7,068 nt of DNA, from the NCBI GenBank assembly GCA_934725835.1, contig CAKVCR010000148.1, positions 1-7,068 of the forward strand. Reading direction: 5' to 3'. The position numbers were made by a program, and so were the translations under genes. Below are positions 1 to 4,616 of the stretch, in pieces; positions within the stretch are counted from its first letter, which is position 1; every line of letters begins with the position of its first letter. Origin of the DNA: an uncultured Odoribacter sp. GTDB taxonomy: Bacteria; Bacteroidota; Bacteroidia; Bacteroidales; Marinifilaceae. Below the pieces are notes generated by a model. That model had not been told where the DNA came from and did no database searches. It saw only the letters and a program-made list of their open reading frames with translations.

Positions 1-60
1 AGGAAATAAATATTGAAAAATAGAAAGTTTGAAATGGAATAATGGAATTGTTGGTATTAT

Positions 61-153
61 AAAACATGGAGAGAGGCTGTGGAACAGTTGTTGAAGGATT
101 TGTTGTGGATGGAGGAAATAAATGCATACCTTTGTGCGTGTTTTATAATATAA
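61..153 (+). other. Possible remnant of a Tricorn-like C-terminus
   Basis: Read in the frame starting at 61, this stretch contains R-E-A-V-E-Q-L-L-K-D and later E-E-I-N before a TAA at 151-153. The intact C-terminus of the peptidase gene downstream contains E-K-A-V-E-Q-L-L-K-E-I-D at about 3355-3390. Over the shared part about 22 of 29 bases agree, and the differences inside A-V-E-Q-L-L-K are synonymous transitions. The frame has a stop at 40-42 just upstream and no convincing start, so it is not an intact gene. It may be the decayed tail of an upstream paralogue or a small local duplication. Chance similarity of a short amphipathic helix is a real alternative. Confidence 0.22.
103..134 (+). 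promoter_or_regulatory. Candidate Bacteroidetes promoter of the peptidase gene
   Basis: TACCTTTG at 127-134 matches the Bacteroidetes -7 consensus TAnnTTTG. A partial -33 box, TTG at 103-105, lies 21 bases upstream. Transcription would begin near 138-142, leaving a leader of about 20 AT-rich bases before the ATG at 159. The -33 element is only a partial match, so confidence is moderate. Confidence 0.4.
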
Positions 154-158
154 ATCTT

Positions 159-1013
159 ATGAATAAATTATTATTGTTGTTTTGTTTTTTAGGATGCACA
201 TTGTTCGCAGGGGCGGAGCCTTTATGGATGCGTTATTGTGCAATTTCTCCTGATGGCAGTAAGATAGCTTTTGCTTATAAAGGAGATATCTATGTCGTGA
301 ACAGTGATGGCGGTATGGCGCAGAGATTGACAACGGAGGAAAGTTTTGAATCATCTCCGGTGTGGTCAAACGATGCAAAAACAATTGCATTCGTTTCTGA
401 TAGAAATGGTGGTCGGGATATTTATACGATACCGGTGACAGGTGGGGCGGTTAGAAGAGTTACAACGCATTCTGCACGAGAAAATGTATTGGCATTTTCA
501 AAGGATGATAAGTATATCTATTACTCTGCTACGATGCAGGATCCTGCAAATAGTGCAATGTTCCCTGGTGGGTGGATTTCCGAATTGTATAAAATCCCCG
601 TAGATGGTGGACGCCCAGAGTTGGTAGTTGCTGTTCCGGTGGCTCATCTTTGTTTTGATAAGGATGGTCGGTCGTTTTTGTATGAAAATCAAACCGGTGG
701 AGAAAATGAATGGAGAAAACATCATGTGTCTTCTGTTGCGAGGGATATTTTTTACTACGATTCATCAACAGGAAAACATGAGCAAGTGACAACGAATGTG
801 GGAGAGGATAGAAGTCCTTTGTATACTCCAGATGGTAAAATTGTGTTCTTGAGTGAACGGGATGGAGGATCATTTAATGTTTATAAGGCTGATATGCGAG
901 AGACCGATAAAGCAGTTGCATTGACCTCTTTTAAAAAGCATCCTGTAAGATTTTTGACCCAAGCTAAAGATGGGAAGCTATGTTTTGGCTGGCAAGGAGA
1001 AATTTATACTTGA
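159..1013 (+). CDS. Tricorn-like peptidase, N-terminal fragment (signal peptide and propeller)
   Basis: This is the 284-residue product expected if translation ends at the internal TGA. I chose the ATG at 159 over the in-frame ATG at 66. From 159 the protein begins M-N-K followed by a Leu/Phe-rich hydrophobic core and an A-G-A site before E-P-L-W-M-R-Y, which is a good type I signal peptide (predicted cut after Ala19). The 66 start would place 31 unrelated residues ahead of the signal. After the signal come repeated beta-propeller blades with motifs such as I-S-P-D-G-x-x-I-A-F and V-S-D-R-N-G-x-x-D-I-Y, typical of PD40/TolB-like repeats. The fragment carries no catalytic residues. It would be exported as an incomplete propeller and is probably unstable. 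Confidence 0.6.
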   Translation: MNKLLLLFCFLGCTLFAGAEPLWMRYCAISPDGSKIAFAYKGDIYVVNSDGGMAQRLTTEESFESSPVWSNDAKTIAFVSDRNGGRDIYTIPVTGGAVRRVTTHSARENVLAFSKDDKYIYYSATMQDPANSAMFPGGWISELYKIPVDGGRPELVVAVPVAHLCFDKDGRSFLYENQTGGENEWRKHHVSSVARDIFYYDSSTGKHEQVTTNVGEDRSPLYTPDGKIVFLSERDGGSFNVYKADMRETDKAVALTSFKKHPVRFLTQAKDGKLCFGWQGEIYT

Positions 1014-1037
1014 AGTCCGGGGCAGAAACCGCATAAG

Positions 1038-3410
1038 GTGGCGATAGAAGTGTTAAACGATACGGAGGATGCCCAAGTTCAGACAGTAGCTCTGAACGGT
1101 GCTTCGGAATATGCACTGCCGGATACCGGGGATGATATTGCAATGATTAGCCGAGGAGAGGTGTTTGTGGTTTCTGGAAAATATGGTACTTCAAAACAAA
1201 TTTCTTATACGGCAGAGGCTGAGCGAGGAATAACCATATCTCCCGATGGTGAGGTGATCGTTTATGCAAGTTGCAGAACCGGTGTGTGGAATCTGTATAA
1301 AGCTACAAAAGCTAGAAAAGAAGATGTTGATTTTTCTCACGCAACTTTGATAAATGAAGAGCCGCTGTTTAAGGATGGAGTGGAAAGAATAGCTCCGTCA
1401 TTTTCTCCTGATGGTACGGAATTGGCATTTATTGAAGGACGAAAAGTATTGAAGGTGCTGAATCTAAAAACCAATAAGGTAAGACAAATTACTGATGGTA
1501 CACAATATTATGGTACAAATGACTTTGGATTTGAATATCAATGGTCTCCGGATGGGAATTGGTTTACGTTGACTTTGATTACGAATCGGCGGGATCCGTA
1601 TAGCGATGTAGGAGTTGTGTCTGCCAAAGAAGGAGGGAAAATTTATAATGTAACGAATAGTGCTTATTTTGATTTGTCTCCGCAGTGGGTAATGGGTGGT
1701 AATGCTATTTTGTTTGTTTCTGATCGTTTGGGTATGCGTTCACATGCATCTTGGGGAAGTCAAAATGATGTGTATATTGCATTCATGAATCAGGAAACAA
1801 TGGACCGTTTCTTGATGACAAAGGAAGAGATAAATTTGATGAAGGAGGAGGAGAAGCTGAAGGCTGAGATGAATAAAAAAGAGAAGGAAACTGAAAAGAA
1901 AGGAAAAGAAAAAGATAAAAAGGTTGTAGAAACAAAAAAAACAATTAAAATAGACCTTGAAAGATTGTCTGAACGCATTATTCGATTGACACCGATGTCT
2001 TCTAAGATTGCCTCTGCTGTTTTGACAGAGGATGGTGAATCTCTTTATTTCTTATCTGCTTTTGAAGGTGGTTACGATCTTTGGAAAAAGGATACAAGAA
2101 CTGGTAGTGTCAGCATGTTGAAAAAACTGAATAACCCCTATTCTTTTTTGATGTTGGATAAGCAGGGAAAAACACTTTATATTTTGGGTAACAGACCATC
2201 TAAAATGTCTTTAGTAGGAAATAATGTGACTCCTATTTCTTTAAATCTGCAGATGGAATTAGATAAATCTGCAGAGCGTAAATATATGTTCAATCATGTA
2301 TTTACCCAGCAGGAAAAGCGTTTTTATCGGACGGATTATCATGGTGTGGATTTGAAGGAATTGAAAAAAGCATATGAACCGTTTTTGGCGCATATTAATA
2401 ATAACTATGATTTTACAGAGTTATTGAGTGAAGTGTTAGGTGAGTTGAATGTGTCGCATACCGGAGCTAGTTACCGCAGTCCCGGAGCAAAAAAGCCTAC
2501 GCCAGAATTTGGCCTATTGTTTGATTGGAAGTATGATGGTGATGGGTTGAAAATTGATGAAGTGCTGGAGTTCGGTCCGTTTGATAACAGCTTTACTAAA
2601 GTAAAAGCAGGGACGATTATTGAAAAGTTTGATGGTGAATTGATAAAAGCCGGTAAGGATTATTATCCTTTGATTAATGGTAAAACGAATAAGCCGGTGT
2701 TGATATCTTTTTATAATCCTTGGACGAAGGATCGTTGGGAGGAGGTGATTAAACCTATTTCTACTGGACAGCAGCATGATTTGTTGTATAAGCGTTGGAT
2801 TAAAAGTCGTGCGGCGGAAGTTGAAAGATTGTCTGGTGGAAGGTTAGGGTATGTTCATATTGCCAGTATGGATGACGAGAGCTATCGGGATGTGTATGCT
2901 GATATTTTAGGAAAATATAATCTGAAGGAAGGTATTGTGATTGATACGCGTAACAATGGCGGAGGACGTTTACATGAGGATATAGAGATTTTGTTTAGTG
3001 GTAAGAAGTATTTGGAACAGGTGGTGCGAGGTGTAATTGCTTGTGAAATGCCGTCCCGAAGATACAATAAACCATCTATTATGCTGATTTGTGAGGCAAA
3101 CTATTCTAATGCCCATGGAACTCCTTGGGTATATAAAACAAGAGGTTTGGGCTCATTGGTTGGAATGCCTGTGCCTGGAACGATGACTTCTGTTAACTGG
3201 GAAACCTTGCAGGATCCTTCAATGTTTTTTGGGATACCTGTAATTGGTTATCGAACAAAAGAAGGTAATTATTTGGAAAATACCCAGCTGGAACCTGATT
3301 TTAAAGTGAGGAATGATTATGAGTATGTGACCGCTGGACGTGACCAACAGCTAGAAAAGGCCGTGGAACAATTATTAAAGGAAATAGACGAAAAACCGAA
3401 GGAATGGTGA
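1038..3410 (+). CDS. Tricorn-like peptidase, C-terminal fragment with catalytic core
   Basis: This is the open frame after the internal TGA; its first possible restart is GTG 1038, then ATG 1143, and neither has a clear ribosome binding site. Residue numbers count from the ATG at 159. Propeller blades continue (S-P-D-G motifs). A Lys/Glu-rich, probably coiled-coil linker spans about 553-598. A Tricorn C1-like region spans about 699-770, a PDZ domain about 783-868, and the S41 core follows. Candidate catalytic residues match archaeal Tricorn in order and spacing: Ser766-His767 in N-V-S-H-T-G, D-T-R-N-N-G-G-G at 929-936 for the oxyanion glycine, nucleophile Ser983 in N-Y-S-N-A-H-G, and Glu1040 in L-E-N-T-Q. 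Asn984 replaces the Asp that follows the nucleophile in archaeal Tricorn. Without a signal peptide, a restarted product would stay in the cytoplasm. Confidence 0.6.
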   Translation: MAIEVLNDTEDAQVQTVALNGASEYALPDTGDDIAMISRGEVFVVSGKYGTSKQISYTAEAERGITISPDGEVIVYASCRTGVWNLYKATKARKEDVDFSHATLINEEPLFKDGVERIAPSFSPDGTELAFIEGRKVLKVLNLKTNKVRQITDGTQYYGTNDFGFEYQWSPDGNWFTLTLITNRRDPYSDVGVVSAKEGGKIYNVTNSAYFDLSPQWVMGGNAILFVSDRLGMRSHASWGSQNDVYIAFMNQETMDRFLMTKEEINLMKEEEKLKAEMNKKEKETEKKGKEKDKKVVETKKTIKIDLERLSERIIRLTPMSSKIASAVLTEDGESLYFLSAFEGGYDLWKKDTRTGSVSMLKKLNNPYSFLMLDKQGKTLYILGNRPSKMSLVGNNVTPISLNLQMELDKSAERKYMFNHVFTQQEKRFYRTDYHGVDLKELKKAYEPFLAHINNNYDFTELLSEVLGELNVSHTGASYRSPGAKKPTPEFGLLFDWKYDGDGLKIDEVLEFGPFDNSFTKVKAGTIIEKFDGELIKAGKDYYPLINGKTNKPVLISFYNPWTKDRWEEVIKPISTGQQHDLLYKRWIKSRAAEVERLSGGRLGYVHIASMDDESYRDVYADILGKYNLKEGIVIDTRNNGGGRLHEDIEILFSGKKYLEQVVRGVIACEMPSRRYNKPSIMLICEANYSNAHGTPWVYKTRGLGSLVGMPVPGTMTSVNWETLQDPSMFFGIPVIGYRTKEGNYLENTQLEPDFKVRNDYEYVTAGRDQQLEKAVEQLLKEIDEKPKEW

Positions 3411-3427
3411 TGAGATAGAATCTGTAT

Positions 3428-3472
3428 AAAGTAAGAGATTTGGAAGTAACATTCTGAATCTCTTACTTTTTT
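3428..3472 (+). terminator. Intrinsic terminator after the peptidase gene
   Basis: AAAGTAAGAGATT (3428-3440) pairs perfectly with AATCTCTTACTTT (3457-3469). The stem extends inward through two G-U wobbles and three Watson-Crick pairs to a six-base loop (3446-3451), giving about 18 pairs. The stem runs into a six-T tract at 3467-3472. It lies 17 bases after the stop codon and insulates the ribosomal operon from the upstream gene. Confidence 0.9.
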
Positions 3473-3493
3473 GTGAAAAAAGTGACAAGAATA

Positions 3494-3525
3494 TTTGGTG
3501 CGGATAAAAATAGTATGTACATTTG
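3494..3525 (+). promoter_or_regulatory. Promoter of the str ribosomal operon
   Basis: TTTG at 3494-3497 and TACATTTG at 3518-3525 are separated by 20 bases. This is a full match to the Bacteroidetes sigma-ABfr consensus (-33 TTTG, -7 TAnnTTTG). It lies between the terminator of the previous gene and rpsL, so the operon starts here. The expected transcription start is about 3530-3534, giving an AT-rich leader of roughly 40 bases. Confidence 0.85.
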
Positions 3526-3574
3526 CACTCCATTTTGGATAAAAGTATAATTAAATTTTAAAAGAGTACTTGTA

Positions 3575-3988
3575 ATGCCTACTATTCAACAGTTAGTAAG
3601 AAAAGGAAGAGTAAAGATTGAGGATAAGAGTAAAGCGCCTGCTTTGGATTCTTGTCCGCAGAGAAGAGGTGTGTGTGTGCGTGTATACACAACAACACCC
3701 AAAAAACCGAACTCAGCGATGAGAAAGGTTGCCCGTGTTAGATTGACGAACGGGAAAGAAGTGAATGCTTATATTCCGGGAGAAGGCCACAACTTGCAGG
3801 AGCACTCAATTGTGTTAATTCGCGGTGGGCGTGTGAAAGACCTTCCGGGTGTGCGTTATCACTTGGTTCGTGGAACTTTGGACGCAGCAGGAGTTGCTGG
3901 TCGTTGTCAAGGACGTTCTAAATACGGAGCGAAGAGACCGAAGCCGGGTCAAGCTGCTGCTGCACCTGCAAAAGGTAAGAAAAAGTAA
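3575..3988 (+). CDS. rpsL: 30S ribosomal protein S12
   Basis: S12 sits at the 30S decoding centre and helps monitor codon-anticodon pairing and tRNA selection. The 137-residue product starts M-P-T-I-Q-Q-L-V-R-K and shows the family hallmarks T-T-P-K-K-P-N-S-A (39-48), G-E-G-H-N-L-Q-E-H-S (69-78) and K-D-L-P-G-V-R-Y-H (88-96). Lys43 and Lys88, the residues commonly altered in ribosomal streptomycin resistance, are both wild type. Asp89 is the position that RimO methylthiolates in other bacteria. The tail after K-R-P-K-P is a short Ala-then-Lys-rich extension, as I recall from Bacteroides S12. The ATG at 3575 follows only a weak purine run (AAAAGAG), normal for this phylum. It is the first gene of the operon, 50 bases after the -7 box. 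Confidence 0.97.
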   Translation: MPTIQQLVRKGRVKIEDKSKAPALDSCPQRRGVCVRVYTTTPKKPNSAMRKVARVRLTNGKEVNAYIPGEGHNLQEHSIVLIRGGRVKDLPGVRYHLVRGTLDAAGVAGRCQGRSKYGAKRPKPGQAAAAPAKGKKK

Positions 3989-4113
3989 AAGTAGTGATTA
4001 ACAGGAATTGTGTTTATGAGGCGTTCCCGAAAAACAGTTGAGTAAATGGTTGTGAAACCGTTGAAGACCGAAAATGAGGGCAGCTTGACGAACAAATTCG
4101 TAAACGAAAAGAG
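3989..4113 (+). promoter_or_regulatory. Structured rpsL-rpsG spacer, candidate S7 operator
   Basis: This 125-base spacer is long for a ribosomal operon. It contains a hairpin at 4045-4062 (7 pairs including one G-U, closed by a GUGA tetraloop of GNRA type) and a second at 4088-4101 (ACGAA/TTCGT with a CAAA loop) just before the rpsG start. CGTTCCCG at 4022-4029 is identical to part of the conserved 16S rRNA segment near helix 43/28 where S7 binds. In E. coli, S7 represses its own synthesis by binding the equivalent rpsL-rpsG spacer. That this spacer does the same is inference from position and structure. Confidence 0.4.
4016..4045 (+). CDS. Nine-codon mini-ORF in the rpsL-rpsG spacer (doubtful)
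   Basis: ATG at 4016 opens a nine-codon frame, M-R-R-S-R-K-T-V-E, ending in TAA at 4043-4045. It lies in the frame of rpsL, after three stops, and directly abuts the ATG of the next mini-ORF at 4046. It could keep ribosomes loaded across the spacer. No strong ribosome binding site is seen and the length is well within chance. Confidence 0.12.
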   Translation: MRRSRKTVE

Positions 4114-4117
4114 ATGA
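4046..4117 (+). CDS. 23-codon mini-ORF overlapping the rpsG start (doubtful)
   Basis: ATG at 4046 opens 23 codons (M-V-V-K-P-L-K ... N-K-F-V-N-E-K-R) ending in TGA at 4115-4117, which overlaps the rpsG ATG at 4114-4116 as ATGA. This geometry is typical of translational coupling. Its start codon lies inside the 4045-4062 hairpin, so folding of that hairpin could control both this frame and rpsG. No homologue is recognised and it may be fortuitous. Confidence 0.22.
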   Translation: MVVKPLKTENEGSLTNKFVNEKR

Positions 4118-4593
4118 GAAAAACAAAACCAAAGAAGAGAGTCCTGTTACCGGATCCTAAATTCAATGATGTGCTGGTGACGAGGTTTGTTAATGACCTG
4201 ATGGTGGACGGTAAAAAGACTGTTGCGTTCAAAATCTTTTATGACGCACTGGATATCGTTGAAGAAAAAATGGCAAAAAAAGAAGAGAAATCTGCTCTGG
4301 AAATCTGGAAACAAGCATTGGAAAACATTACTCCGCAGGTGGAGGTGAAAAGCCGCCGTGTCGGTGGAGCTACTTTTCAGGTGCCGACCGAAATTAATCC
4401 GGCTCGCAAAAGAGCAATCTCTGTAAAAAATATGATTCTTTACTCCCGCAAGAGAAGCGGACACAGCATGGCTGAAAAACTTTCTGCTGAAATTATGGCT
4501 GCTTATAAGGAAGAGGGTGCTGCTTTCAAGAAGAAAGAAGATACTCACCGTATGGCTGAGGCTAATAGGGCATTTGCACATTTCAGATTTTAA
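4114..4593 (+). CDS. rpsG: 30S ribosomal protein S7
   Basis: S7 is the primary assembly protein of the 30S head. It binds the 3' major domain of 16S rRNA and lies near the exit site of the subunit. The product has 159 residues, the usual bacterial length. Visible family features are the basic N-terminus M-R-K-T-K-P-K-K-R, the segment L-P-D-P-K-F-N-D, R-F-V-N-D-L-M-V-D-G-K-K (24-35) and R-R-V-G-G-A-T-F-Q-V-P-T-E-I (81-94), with the R-K-R-S-G-H-S-M-A-E-K-L segment and a C-terminal H-F-R-F. The start is fixed by the conserved N-terminus. It is preceded by only a weak purine run, so translation may depend on coupling through the spacer. In many bacteria S7 is the autogenous repressor of this operon. 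Confidence 0.97.
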   Translation: MRKTKPKKRVLLPDPKFNDVLVTRFVNDLMVDGKKTVAFKIFYDALDIVEEKMAKKEEKSALEIWKQALENITPQVEVKSRRVGGATFQVPTEINPARKRAISVKNMILYSRKRSGHSMAEKLSAEIMAAYKEEGAAFKKKEDTHRMAEANRAFAHFRF

Positions 4594-4598
4594 TATAG

Positions 4599-4604
4599 AA
4601 GGAG
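4599..4604 (+). promoter_or_regulatory. Ribosome binding site of fusA
   Basis: AAGGAG lies 12 bases before the fusA ATG at 4617 and is the only clear Shine-Dalgarno sequence among the ribosomal genes here. It lies in a 23-base gap after rpsG, so fusA probably initiates independently, which fits the high demand for EF-G. Confidence 0.7.
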
Positions 4605-4616
4605 TAGAAACGACCA

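Larger units (their letters stand above)
159..3410 (+). pseudogene. Tricorn-like S41 peptidase, interrupted by in-frame TGA
   Basis: A single reading frame of 1083 codons runs from the ATG at 159 to TGA at 3408-3410 (followed at once by a second TGA) and is broken only by TGA at codon 285 (1011-1013). Both sides are in the same frame and read as one Tricorn-like protein: signal peptide, PD40/TolB-type propeller repeats, Lys/Glu-rich linker, Tricorn C1, PDZ and S41 catalytic domain. About 1080 residues is what I would expect for Bacteroidales homologues. One substitution from a Leu (TTA), Trp (TGG), Arg or Gly codon would produce the stop. Because the catalytic motifs downstream are intact, the lesion is either recent or an error in the read. 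Genuine family members are thought to degrade peptides; this one would act in the periplasm. The gene has its own candidate promoter and terminator, and no partner gene is visible. Confidence 0.72.

Noticed and set aside
66..158. In-frame ATG at 66 as the start of the peptidase gene
   Set aside because: It would add 31 residues with no homology-like features ahead of a clear signal peptide that begins at the ATG at 159, and it lies upstream of the candidate -7 box.
529..873. Minus-strand open frames opposite the peptidase N-terminus
   Set aside because: They are shadows of propeller coding sequence, with His/Ser-rich products and no ribosome binding sites or promoters.
1011..1050. Selenocysteine or recoded TGA in the peptidase
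   Set aside because: The position lies in a propeller blade and not in an active site, no convincing SECIS-type hairpin follows, and the same gene ends in tandem TGA codons while Trp is encoded by TGG, so TGA works as a stop here.
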